Source: Trinickia fusca (lineage in GTDB: Bacteria > Pseudomonadota > Gammaproteobacteria > Burkholderiales > Burkholderiaceae). From it: 34,926 nt of DNA. The notes beneath the pieces are model-generated. The model worked only from the letters and a program-made list of their open reading frames with translations. It was not told the DNA's origin and made no database searches. Made by a program: the position numbers and the translations under genes. The first letter of the stretch is position 1; the number at the start of each line of letters is the position of its first letter. The stretch covers positions 1 to 34,926 of the forward strand of contig NZ_RBZV01000022.1 of assembly GCF_003628145.1 (NCBI RefSeq). Reading direction: 5' to 3'. Positions 1 through 7,827 of this stretch are shown here, piece after piece.

Positions 1-2730
1 GCCGCCGACGGAATTGTCGAACCTGTTGCTAACGCTGATGGTCATCGGCGACGCACCATACTGCGTAATCTTGCCGCCGTGGTTCGTCAGATCCGTCGCT
101 GTCAGCTCGAGCTGATTCGCTTCCAGGTTGCCGCCGCTGTTGTCGAACGCATGCTCGATCGTCGCCGTCAGGTTCGGCGCGACGATCGAGCCGCCACAGT
201 TTGTCAGCGATCCGCTATGGATCGTTGCATGCGCATCCGCGCCAAGCGAGCCGCCGTCGTTCGTCAGCGCATCGCTCGTCACAATCAGGTCGGCATTCGA
301 CGACAGTTTGCCCTTGGAATTGTTTAGCGTGCCGCCGACCGTCGCCGTCAGGCCGGCCTGCCCGACGACGGAACCTGCCGTGTTGTCGAATGTGCCCGCT
401 TGTGCGACGACACGTCCGTTGCTCACGATCTTGCCGCCAACGTTCGACGCCGAGCCTGAGCCATCACCGAGCGTCAGCGTGCCGGTGCCCGCATGAATCA
501 GCGAGCCGCCGTCGTTGACGAGCGTCGCCGGCGCGAGCGTCAGGTCGGTGCTCTTCGTTTCCAGCGTCCCGCCGACGGAATTGTCCAGCGTGCCGCTGAC
601 GTTGACGGCCATGGGGCCGTTCCCGGTTTGCGTGATGGTGCCACCGTGGTTCACCAGATCGGTCGCGTTGAATGTCAACTGAGTCGCCTGCATCGTGCCG
701 GCGCTGTTGCTGATCGTCGTGGCGTTCACGGTAGCGGCGTGCTTCGCAAAAAACGAGCCGCCGCTGTTCGTCAAACGCGCACCCGCGTTGACCGTCGCGT
801 TCTGGCCGGCTTTCAGCAAACCGCTCGAATTGTCGACCGACTGTCCGGTGACGTGCAGATCCGCTTGCGCGGTGATCGTGCCGTGATTGACGACAGCGCT
901 GCCTTGCACGTTCACGTCGCCGTTGCCGCCGATCACGCCGCCTTGCGCGCCGGTCGCGGTTGTACCCGCCGTGTTCGTGAGCTGACCGCTCGTCGTGATC
1001 GTCAGGCCGTCGCTGGGCCCGGAGGGAATTCCTATGGGTTTGAGCGACGTGATGCGGCCAGCGGTATTGTCCAGAGAGGTCCCGGAAACCGTCATTCCGT
1101 CCGCGCTCTGCAGCGTGCCACGATGGTTCGCGATTGCACCGCCATTCACGTGCATCGTGCTCTGCGACACCATCGTACCGGCCTGATTCGCGATCTGTCC
1201 GGATGCTTGCAGGGAAAGCGGGCCTTGCGATGAAACGTTCCCGCTCTGGTTCGATAGGCTGCCGGCGGTCAGCGTCATGCCGCTGCCGCTCGACAGGCTG
1301 CCCCGGTCGTTGGTCAGCGCGCCCGATGCATTTGCACGGAGGGTCCCCTTCGCGCTCGTCGTCGCGCCCGAAAGATTCAGGTCGCCCGCGGTTGCTTTCA
1401 GCATGAGGTTGCCGTTCGCGGCCGATTGACTGCCGGCGAGTTTCACATCGGTGCCGGTCAGTGTCGCGTTGCCGCCCGCGGCGTTCCGGCCGGTCGCGTT
1501 CAGTTGGCCCTCCGCCGTCACGGTCAGATCGCCGCTGCGGCCGGCGGAGCCTTCGTTGTTCACGCCCGCGCCGAGCGTACCCGTCGAATTCACCGAACCT
1601 GCGTTGACGCCAACGTTCTGTTGCGCGGCGAGCGTGCCGCTGTTCGTGAGATCGGCCCCCGTGCTTACCGACGCCGATTGTTGGCTGTAAGTCGTGCCAC
1701 TGTTGTCGATGCCGCCGGCTGCCGACAGCGCGAGGTTGCCACTCGCCGTCGTCTTGCCCGTCAGCACGAGCCGACCATTCGCCTGTAGCGTCAGCTCGCC
1801 CGTCTGAGCAGTGAGCGTACCGGCGCTAGCCACGCCCACTCCGTACTCGTTAGACACGAGAAATATCCGGTTGCTGTACATCCCGCCCAACTGACCGATG
1901 TCGATCGCGATCGTCGGGGCGGAGCCGTCGCCTGTGATGGGCATCGCGACAAGCGTGTCGCGATTGACCTGGTTTGCACCCGCGACAACGTTCAGGTTCT
2001 TCGCATAGACGGCGGCGTTGACCTGAACCGCGCGCGCGATGAGGTCGACCTGGTGGATGTTCGCCGCATTCAGGCCCGCGCCTGCGACCGTTATGAGGCC
2101 TCGGTTGACGTTGAAACCGGCGAGCGAACCGTCGGAGCCGTAGAACGGCACGCCGGTCGTCAGAGTCGCGCGACTGGTATTGATGAAGCCACCGCCGTCC
2201 ACGTAGATTCCGGACGGGTTGGCGAGCACGACTTCGGCTCTGGGTCCCGCAATCTCAACGAACCCTCTCAGCTGGGATGGGCTTGCGCTGTTGACCTGAT
2301 TGACGATGATGCGTGCGGCCTCGCCGGCGCCATAGTTCGGGTTGCCGTTGACGTAGCCCGCGAGTTGCGTGTTCGTGAGCGTGGCCGCGTTGTTCAAGAT
2401 CGCGCCGGCACGATTCACGTCGAACTGGTTGTAGGTATTGACCGACACGCCTGCGCTGGAAGGGCGCGCCACGTTCACGTGGGGCAGGCCGTTTTGCGTC
2501 TGGATGACCTGCGTGCTGGTTCCCGGCGTCGGCACAATCTGCGCCCACGCCAACATCGGCAGGATGCCCGACCATGCTATCGCGACGGCGGCCGTCCGCG
2601 CGGTCCGTGACCGGCGGCCGGCTCGTGTTTCACCGCCGGCCGATTGGCCCGCAGCGGTGGCCGTTTCTTCGACGGCCACCACCATCCCCCGGAGCCGGGA
2701 ATACACCAAACGGTACGTGTTGTGGTTCAT
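1..2730 (-). CDS. FhaB/CdiA-type two-partner-secretion haemagglutinin, N-terminal part (3' end outside window)
   Basis: A stop-free frame of 910 codons runs from an ATG at 2730 to the left edge. Residues 1-24 are an extended signal peptide region (MNHNTYRLVYSRLRGMVVAV, then EETA), typical of very large type Vb exoproteins. A hydrophobic stretch follows with a probable cleavage after AWA at residue 63. Residues about 64-300 are the TPS domain recognised by an FhaC/CdiB transporter; they hold NPNY (130-133) and ANPSGI (170-175), which correspond to the family's NPNL and NPNGI signatures. The rest is a beta-helix of short Gly/Asn/Thr-rich strands (DNSGG, NHGGTI, TNSGG). The protein should be exported across both membranes as an adhesin or a contact-dependent toxin carrier; the C-terminus that would decide this is missing. 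No transporter gene is visible. The ribosome binding site is weak. Confidence 0.93.
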   Translation of the reverse strand, partial: MNHNTYRLVYSRLRGMVVAVEETATAAGQSAGGETRAGRRSRTARTAAVAIAWSGILPMLAWAQIVPTPGTSTQVIQTQNGLPHVNVARPSSAGVSVNTYNQFDVNRAGAILNNAATLTNTQLAGYVNGNPNYGAGEAARIIVNQVNSASPSQLRGFVEIAGPRAEVVLANPSGIYVDGGGFINTSRATLTTGVPFYGSDGSLAGFNVNRGLITVAGAGLNAANIHQVDLIARAVQVNAAVYAKNLNVVAGANQVNRDTLVAMPITGDGSAPTIAIDIGQLGGMYSNRIFLVSNEYGVGVASAGTLTAQTGELTLQANGRLVLTGKTTASGNLALSAAGGIDNSGTTYSQQSASVSTGADLTNSGTLAAQQNVGVNAGSVNSTGTLGAGVNNEGSAGRSGDLTVTAEGQLNATGRNAAGGNATLTGTDVKLAGSQSAANGNLMLKATAGDLNLSGATTSAKGTLRANASGALTNDRGSLSSGSGMTLTAGSLSNQSGNVSSQGPLSLQASGQIANQAGTMVSQSTMHVNGGAIANHRGTLQSADGMTVSGTSLDNTAGRITSLKPIGIPSGPSDGLTITTSGQLTNTAGTTATGAQGGVIGGNGDVNVQGSAVVNHGTITAQADLHVTGQSVDNSSGLLKAGQNATVNAGARLTNSGGSFFAKHAATVNATTISNSAGTMQATQLTFNATDLVNHGGTITQTGNGPMAVNVSGTLDNSVGGTLETKSTDLTLAPATLVNDGGSLIHAGTGTLTLGDGSGSASNVGGKIVSNGRVVAQAGTFDNTAGSVVGQAGLTATVGGTLNNSKGKLSSNADLIVTSDALTNDGGSLGADAHATIHSGSLTNCGGSIVAPNLTATIEHAFDNSGGNLEANQLELTATDLTNHGGKITQYGASPMTISVSNRFDNSVGG

Positions 2731-2924
2731 CGTGCCGCGTCCGTATTCTTAGACGCGATGGACGATAGCCGGAAGACTGGCTTTGCCTGAGCGAAACCTT
2801 CCAATTTCGGACTCGTCTGATTGGCGGCTGGGCTGGCTACGCGTCACTACACCAACACTTTTACCGCAGCATCGCAGCCATCCCTACAGCACATAGACCT
2901 GCTCGACTGGTCTTGCACCCGGGA

Positions 2925-2953
2925 TTGACAGATGCGCGCCGATACGCCAAAGT
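2925..2953 (+). promoter_or_regulatory. ilvA: Possible sigma-70 promoter for the ilvA leader
   Basis: TTGACA at 2925-2930 is a consensus -35 hexamer. Seventeen bases downstream lies CAAAGT (2948-2953), only a 3-of-6 match to TATAAT. If this is the promoter, transcription would begin near 2960, right at the leader-peptide ATG, making that message nearly leaderless. That would fit the absence of a clear Shine-Dalgarno sequence before it. The -10 is weak, and the same TTG could instead be an upstream start codon for the leader peptide. Confidence 0.3.
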
Positions 2954-2960
2954 TGCCGCC

Positions 2961-3026
2961 ATGAGCCGCCACGCATTCCCCATCGCGCAGATTATTCGCA
3001 TCATTCGACAACGAATGGTGGGTTAG
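2961..3026 (+). CDS. ilvA leader peptide (Ile-rich, 21 aa)
   Basis: A 21-codon reading frame ends in TAG at 3024-3026, just upstream of the ilvA terminator hairpin. Five of its codons are isoleucine, at positions 8, 11, 12, 14 and 15 (ATC, ATT, ATT, ATC, ATT; core IAQIIRII), followed by RQRMVG. Such clustering of the codon for the pathway's end product is the hallmark of attenuator leader peptides in amino-acid operons. The last codons overlap the sequence that can pair with the terminator's 5' arm, so ribosome position would decide which helix forms. No strong Shine-Dalgarno is seen before the ATG; an in-frame TTG at 2925 is an alternative start giving 33 residues. The function is inferred from architecture. 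Confidence 0.7.
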   Translation: MSRHAFPIAQIIRIIRQRMVG

Positions 3027-3072
3027 CGCGCGCTCAAGCAATCAGCCAAACCCGCCCTCCAGGCGGGTTTTT
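2975..3072 (+). promoter_or_regulatory. ilvA: Isoleucine-responsive transcription attenuator of ilvA
   Basis: Four segments can form alternative helices. Segment 1, ATTCCCCAT (2975-2983), pairs with segment 2, ATGGTGGGT (3015-3023), through 8 of 9 positions including two G-U pairs. Segment 2, GGTGGGTT (3017-3024), pairs with segment 3, AACCCGCC (3049-3056), through all 8 positions with one G-U. Segment 3 also pairs perfectly with segment 4, GGCGGGTT (3062-3069), which runs into five T's. A ribosome stalled on the Ile codons at 2991-3005 would leave segment 2 free to bind segment 3 and prevent termination. A ribosome reaching the stop at 3024 would cover segment 2 and let 3:4 terminate. The pairings are read from the sequence; the regulation is inferred. 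Confidence 0.72.
3048..3072 (+). terminator. Intrinsic terminator in the ilvA leader
   Basis: A perfect 9-bp stem, AAACCCGCC (3048-3056) with GGCGGGTTT (3062-3070), encloses the 5-base loop CTCCA. The stem's last T's continue as a five-T run ending at 3072. This is a standard rho-independent terminator on the plus strand. It lies 45 bases before the ilvA ATG, and the only plus-strand frame it could terminate is the Ile-rich leader peptide, which marks it as an attenuator. Confidence 0.88.
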
Positions 3073-3117
3073 CATTTCCGCCTGCTGGTCTCCCCTCACC
3101 TCGCCCAGGAGCCGGAA

Positions 3118-4731
3118 ATGCCATCAAGCCAAGCCGCTGCGGTCGTCGCAGTTGAAGCCGAAGCGGCAGCCAACGCCGATACCCCCGCCGAACAAGCCCC
3201 GCGCGTGCTCGATCAAAGCGATTATCTGAAGCGCATTCTGACTTCGCGCGTGTACGACGTGGCACACAAGACCGAGCTGCAATTCGCACCGCGGCTGTCG
3301 CAACGGCTCGGCAATGCCGTCTACCTCAAGCGCGAAGACAACCAGCCGGTGTTTTCGTTCAAGCTGCGGGGCGCCTACAACAAGATGGCGCACTTGAGCG
3401 CCGATGCGCTGGCACGCGGTGTCATCACCGCTTCGGCCGGCAACCATGCCCAAGGCGTGGCACTATCGGCCGCGCGGCTCGGCGTGCGCGCGACGATCGT
3501 CGTGCCGAACACGGCCCCCCGCGTCAAGGTTGAAGCCGTCCGCGCATTCGGTGGCCCGACCGTCGAAGTCGTGCAGGTGGGCGAGTCCTACAACGATGCT
3601 TACGCCCACGCGCTCGAGCTCCAGCAAGCCCAGGGTCTGACGTTCATCCCCGCTTTCGATGATCCCTATGTGATCGCCGGCCAAGGCACCGTCGCGATGG
3701 AAGTCATCGCCCAGCATCAGGGGCCGATTCATGCGATCTTCGTGCCGATCGGCGGTGGTGGCCTCGCGGCAGGCATCGCGACCTATGTCAAAGCCGTGCG
3801 CCCCGGCATCAAGGTGATCGGCGTACAAACCGTGGATTCCTGCGCGATGGCGCAATCGATCGAACAGGGCCATCGTGTGGAGCTCGCGGAAGTCGGGCTG
3901 TTCTCGGATGGCACGGCCGTCAAGCTCGTCGGCGCCGAAACGTTCCGGCTATGCCGCGCTCACCTCGACGAGGTGGTGACCGTCGATACCGATGCGCTTT
4001 GCGCCGCGATCAAGGACGTGTTCGAGGATACGCGCAGCGTGCTCGAACCGGCCGGCGCGCTCGCGGTAGCCGGCGCCAAGCTGTATGCGCAGCGTGAAGG
4101 CACCGAGCAGCAGACGCTGATCGCGATCACTTCCGGGGCCAACATGAACTTCGATCGCATGCGCTTCGTGGCCGAGCGCGCGGAAGTCGGTGAAGCGCGC
4201 GAAGCCGTGTTCGCCGTCACGCTGCCAGAGCAGTCGGGCAGTTTCAAACGCTTCTGCGAACTCGTGGGCACGCGCAACGTGACCGAGTTCAACTATCGGG
4301 TGGCCGATGCGACAACGGCACATCTGTTCGTCGGCGTGCAGATCAAGCATCGCGGCGAACCGAAGGACATCGCACAGACGTTCGAGGCCAACGGGTTCCG
4401 CGCGCTCGATCTGACCGGCGACGAACTCGCGAAGCAGCACATCCGCTACATGGTGGGCGGTCGCTCGCCGCTCGCGCGCGACGAGCGCCTGTTCCGCTTC
4501 GAATTCCCCGAGCGGCCCGGCGCGCTGATGAAGTTCCTCTCGGCGATGGCGCCGCATTGGAACATCAGCCTGTTCCACTATCGCAATCAAGGCGCCGATT
4601 ACAGTTCGATCCTCGTCGGCATCCAGGTGCCACAGGCCGAACACCGGGAATTCGAGCGCTTTCTCGCGACGCTCGGCTATCCGCATCGCGAGGAAACCGC
4701 CAATCCGGCGTATCAGTTGTTTCTGTCCTGA
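3118..4731 (+). CDS. ilvA: Threonine ammonia-lyase, biosynthetic (threonine deaminase)
   Basis: This 537-residue enzyme converts L-threonine to 2-oxobutanoate and ammonia, the committed step of isoleucine synthesis in the cytoplasm. The PLP fold-type II catalytic domain covers about residues 35-350. It includes the PLP-binding lysine K82 in SFKLRGAYNKM, the SAGNHAQGVALSA motif and the glycine-rich phosphate loop IGGGGLAAGIA near 212-222. Two ACT-like regulatory domains follow, starting near 363 (VFAVTLPEQSGSF) and 456 (LFRFEFPERPGAL), as in allosteric, isoleucine-inhibited IlvA. The ATG at 3118 has AGGAG at 3107-3111. An Ala/Glu-rich extension of about 30 residues precedes the usual start (SDYLKRILTSRVYDV). 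The 3' end overlaps the convergent efflux gene by 19 bases. Expression is probably controlled by the attenuator upstream. Confidence 0.97.
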   Translation: MPSSQAAAVVAVEAEAAANADTPAEQAPRVLDQSDYLKRILTSRVYDVAHKTELQFAPRLSQRLGNAVYLKREDNQPVFSFKLRGAYNKMAHLSADALARGVITASAGNHAQGVALSAARLGVRATIVVPNTAPRVKVEAVRAFGGPTVEVVQVGESYNDAYAHALELQQAQGLTFIPAFDDPYVIAGQGTVAMEVIAQHQGPIHAIFVPIGGGGLAAGIATYVKAVRPGIKVIGVQTVDSCAMAQSIEQGHRVELAEVGLFSDGTAVKLVGAETFRLCRAHLDEVVTVDTDALCAAIKDVFEDTRSVLEPAGALAVAGAKLYAQREGTEQQTLIAITSGANMNFDRMRFVAERAEVGEAREAVFAVTLPEQSGSFKRFCELVGTRNVTEFNYRVADATTAHLFVGVQIKHRGEPKDIAQTFEANGFRALDLTGDELAKQHIRYMVGGRSPLARDERLFRFEFPERPGALMKFLSAMAPHWNISLFHYRNQGADYSSILVGIQVPQAEHREFERFLATLGYPHREETANPAYQLFLS

Positions 4732-6233
4732 GCGGTCTGCACGCTGCTATCGGGCTCGGCCTCGGTCTGCCACCCCAGGCCGAGGCTCTTCTGCAACAGC
4801 ACGAAGTCTTTCAGCAACTCGGCCTGCCCTGCCACGACATCCTGCTGCGCCGAGAACTGCGTGCGCTGCGTGTCGAGCAGATCGATCAGCGTCGCGACAC
4901 CGGCACGATAACGCTGATCCATCAGCGTGGCGGCATGATCGGCCGACGCCTGCACGGCCTGGAGACGAACGAGGTGCTCGCGTTGGTGCCCATAGCGCGA
5001 CAGTGCCGTGTTCGCGTCCTGCAACGCGGCGAGGACCGTGTGCTCATAGCGCGCACTCGCTTCGTCACGCGCCGCTTGTGCCGAATGCACGTCCGCCGTC
5101 GTGCGGCCGAAGTCGAACACGTTCCATTGCAGATACGGCAGGCCAGCCCACGAAAAATTCGTTTTCCGAAACAAATGCGCTGGCTCGGCAGCCGTATAGC
5201 CGAGATCGCCGAGCAACGACACCTTCGGAAAATAATCGGCGACGTGCTCGCCGATCTGGGCGTTGCTCGATGCGAGCCGCCGCTCGGCCGCGCGGATGTC
5301 GGGGCGCTGTCGCAGCATCGTGGCCGGCTCGCCGATCGGCACCGAGGTCGGTAACGTAGGCATGGCCTGCGACGTCGACAGCCCGGCGTCGAGCGCACCC
5401 GGTGCGCGGCCCGTCAGAACGGCAAGGCGATCGAGCGATTCCGCGATCTGCGCGTCAAGCGGCACGAGTGTCGCGCGCGTCGTCTGCACTTGTCCCGTGA
5501 GCCGTTCGACGTCGACATCGGCAGCCGTACCGCCTGCGCGGCGTTGCTGCGTCAACGTCAGCATGCGCTGCTGCGCGTCCGCCGAGCGCTGCGCGAGTGC
5601 GAGCCGTTGCTGCTCGTCGCGTAGATCGACATAGGCTTGCGCGACTTCTGCCGCCAACGACACCTGCGTATCGGCGAGATCGGCATCGAGCGCCTCGGCT
5701 TGCGCCGATTGCGCCTCGATCGCGCGACGCGTGCCGCCGAACAGATCGATCTCCCATGATGCGTCGAGACCTGCCGTGTACAGCTGCAAGGGCCCTTGTC
5801 CGCCGCCTGCGCTCCCGGTCGAGCCGTTGCCGCCCTGGGACAGGAAGGTGCCAAGATTCGGTTCGCGCATGCGCGGTGCAGCGGCGTTGGCCGACAGCTT
5901 CGGCAGTTCGTCGGCGCGCTGCCGTACGAGCTGCGCGCGTGCCTGACGCAAGCGCTCCTGCGCAGCGTGCACATCGGGATTGTGCGCAAGCGCCGCGTCG
6001 ATGAGCGCGTTCAGTTGGGTATCACCAAGCGTACGCCACCAAGCGCTCGGCGCGCGCGTCGTCAAGACGTTCGCCGACGAAGCACGCACGAACGTCGCTG
6101 AGTGAGCGGCGTCGCTCGCCACCGGTGGCGCCCCCTGATAGTCGGGGCCGACCGTGCAGGCGCCCAACGCGCAGGCGGCCGCAAGCGCGATCGCGAGCGC
6201 TGAAGCAACAGGAAGATAACGGTAAGTCGACAT
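4713..6233 (-). CDS. Outer-membrane efflux lipoprotein (NodT/OprM-type factor)
   Basis: This is an outer-membrane channel of the TolC superfamily, lipoprotein branch. The N-terminus has a signal peptide ending in a lipobox (LGAC, followed by TVGPDY), giving a lipidated cysteine near residue 25. Two outer-membrane-efflux repeats follow; typical pieces are WWRTLGDTQLNALIDAALAHNPD, split here as WWRTLGD and LNALIDAALAHNPD, and RQRPDIRAAERRLASSNAQIG. The ATG at 6233 is preferred over an in-frame TTG at 6239. It starts 19 bases after the emrB stop, so it is the third gene of an emrA-emrB-channel operon and should complete the tripartite pump. About 506 residues is a normal length. The 3' end overlaps ilvA tail to tail. 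The substrate cannot be told from sequence. Confidence 0.93.
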   Translation of the reverse strand: MSTYRYLPVASALAIALAAACALGACTVGPDYQGAPPVASDAAHSATFVRASSANVLTTRAPSAWWRTLGDTQLNALIDAALAHNPDVHAAQERLRQARAQLVRQRADELPKLSANAAAPRMREPNLGTFLSQGGNGSTGSAGGGQGPLQLYTAGLDASWEIDLFGGTRRAIEAQSAQAEALDADLADTQVSLAAEVAQAYVDLRDEQQRLALAQRSADAQQRMLTLTQQRRAGGTAADVDVERLTGQVQTTRATLVPLDAQIAESLDRLAVLTGRAPGALDAGLSTSQAMPTLPTSVPIGEPATMLRQRPDIRAAERRLASSNAQIGEHVADYFPKVSLLGDLGYTAAEPAHLFRKTNFSWAGLPYLQWNVFDFGRTTADVHSAQAARDEASARYEHTVLAALQDANTALSRYGHQREHLVRLQAVQASADHAATLMDQRYRAGVATLIDLLDTQRTQFSAQQDVVAGQAELLKDFVLLQKSLGLGWQTEAEPDSSVQTAQDRNN

Positions 6234-6252
6234 CGTCAAGGAATCCGAAGCG

Positions 6253-7827
6253 TCAGTGGCCGGCCGAGGACGTATTGCCCGTCTGCCCCGCCGGGGTCTT
6301 GAGCAGCAGCGCGAGTGGAATGCATGCGAGCAGCGCGATCGCGAGCAGGTAGAACGTCTCCGAGTACGTCATGACAGCTGCCTGCACTTGAATCTGGACG
6401 GCGAGCTGCGCGAGCGCACGCATCTTCGCGTAGGCGAGATCGCCCGTTTGCGCGAACCAGTTCGCCGCACTCGCCGCGAGACGCCCCTGCCCCAGCACGG
6501 AATTGGCGGTCAGCGATTCGCGGATGGCCGCCGTGTGGAACGTCGTGCGCGAATCGATGATGATGCCGACGATCGCCAGCCCGAGCGAGCCGCCGAGGTT
6601 GCGCGCCATGTTGTAGAGGCCCGCGGCATCACCCGATTCTTCGCGCGAAACGGCGGCCATCGAGGCCTGGTTCAGCGGCATCATCGCCAGCATCTGGCCG
6701 ACGCCACGCAGCAGCTGCGACCAGAGGAAATCGTGCCCAACGCTTTGTGCGGTCAACTCGATGTCGAGCAGACAGCTACCCGCGAAGCACAGCAGCCCGC
6801 TGATCACGAGCACGCGGTAGTCGACCTTGCCGAGCAAGCGCGGCAGGAGCGGCATCATCAGGAACGCGGGAATACCGGAGAGCAGCATGATGTTGCCCGA
6901 TTGCTCGGCGTTGTAGCCCGCGATCAGGCTCAGGAACTGCGGCACGAGATACGACACGCCATAGAGCCCGGCACCGACCGCCGAGACGATCACGATCACG
7001 CTCGCATAACGCAAGTTGCGCATCAACGAGAGCCGCATGATCGGCTTGTCGGCCACGAACTGCGAAATGCCGATCAGGATAAAGCCCACCACCGTGACGC
7101 AGGTGAACGTCACGATCTCCTGCGACTCGAACCATTGCCGGCGCTGCCCTTCCTCGAGCACGAGCGTCATTGAGCTCAGTCCGATCGACAGCCCGACGAT
7201 GCCGATCCAGTCGGCGTGGATCAGATCGTGCCAGTGCGGCTTGTCGGCCGGCAGCCCGACGACGAGCAGCGTGAGCAACGCGATGCACACGGGCAGATTG
7301 ATGAAGAAGCACCACTTCCACGAGACGTTCTCGGCGAGCCAACCGCCGAGCACCGGGCCCAATAGCGGCCCCAACAGCACGATCAACCCGAAGATCGTCA
7401 TGCCGACCGGCATCTGTGCGCGCGGCAGCCGCGTGCGGATGATCGTCTGCGCGGTCGGGATCATGGCGCCGCCCGTGAACCCTTGGCCGATGCGGCCGAT
7501 CACCATCATCGTCAGCGTGTTCGAGAAGCCGCACATCATCGAGAAGACGATGAACAGCGCCGAGTTCGTGAGCAGGAAGTTACGCAGCCCGAACACGCGC
7601 GTGAGCCAGGCCGCCAGCGGAATCATCACGATCTCCGACATCAGGTAGCCGGTCGAAATCCAGGTGCCTTCGGTGCCTGTCGCACCCACTTCCCCCTGGA
7701 TCTGCGGCAACGCCGAGTTCGTGATCGAAATGTCGAGCGTCGCCATCAAGGCGCCCAGCGCGCCGGCCGCGACGGCGATCCAGTCGACGGCGCTCGCGCG
7801 TTCGACCTGCGCGGGGGCCTCAGCCAT
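6253..7827 (-). CDS. emrB: DHA2-family MFS drug efflux permease, EmrB type
   Basis: This is a 524-residue proton-driven exporter of the inner membrane with the 14-helix plan of the DHA2 branch. Helix 1 carries the family motif LDISITNSALPQI near residue 30. The segment between helices 4 and 5 shows GRIGQGFTGGAMIPTAQTII, and helix 5 carries the antiporter motif GPLLGPVLGGWL. The start ATG overlaps the last 8 bases of emrA, showing translational coupling; the outer-membrane channel gene follows 19 bases downstream. It should work with those two partners to pump hydrophobic compounds from the inner membrane to the outside. EmrB is used as a family name; orthology to the E. coli protein and the substrate are not established. 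Confidence 0.93.
   Translation of the reverse strand: MAEAPAQVERASAVDWIAVAAGALGALMATLDISITNSALPQIQGEVGATGTEGTWISTGYLMSEIVMIPLAAWLTRVFGLRNFLLTNSALFIVFSMMCGFSNTLTMMVIGRIGQGFTGGAMIPTAQTIIRTRLPRAQMPVGMTIFGLIVLLGPLLGPVLGGWLAENVSWKWCFFINLPVCIALLTLLVVGLPADKPHWHDLIHADWIGIVGLSIGLSSMTLVLEEGQRRQWFESQEIVTFTCVTVVGFILIGISQFVADKPIMRLSLMRNLRYASVIVIVSAVGAGLYGVSYLVPQFLSLIAGYNAEQSGNIMLLSGIPAFLMMPLLPRLLGKVDYRVLVISGLLCFAGSCLLDIELTAQSVGHDFLWSQLLRGVGQMLAMMPLNQASMAAVSREESGDAAGLYNMARNLGGSLGLAIVGIIIDSRTTFHTAAIRESLTANSVLGQGRLAASAANWFAQTGDLAYAKMRALAQLAVQIQVQAAVMTYSETFYLLAIALLACIPLALLLKTPAGQTGNTSSAGH

Noticed and set aside
1-2610. Plus-strand Arg-rich frames across the haemagglutinin
   Set aside because: They are shadows of the continuous minus-strand coding frame.
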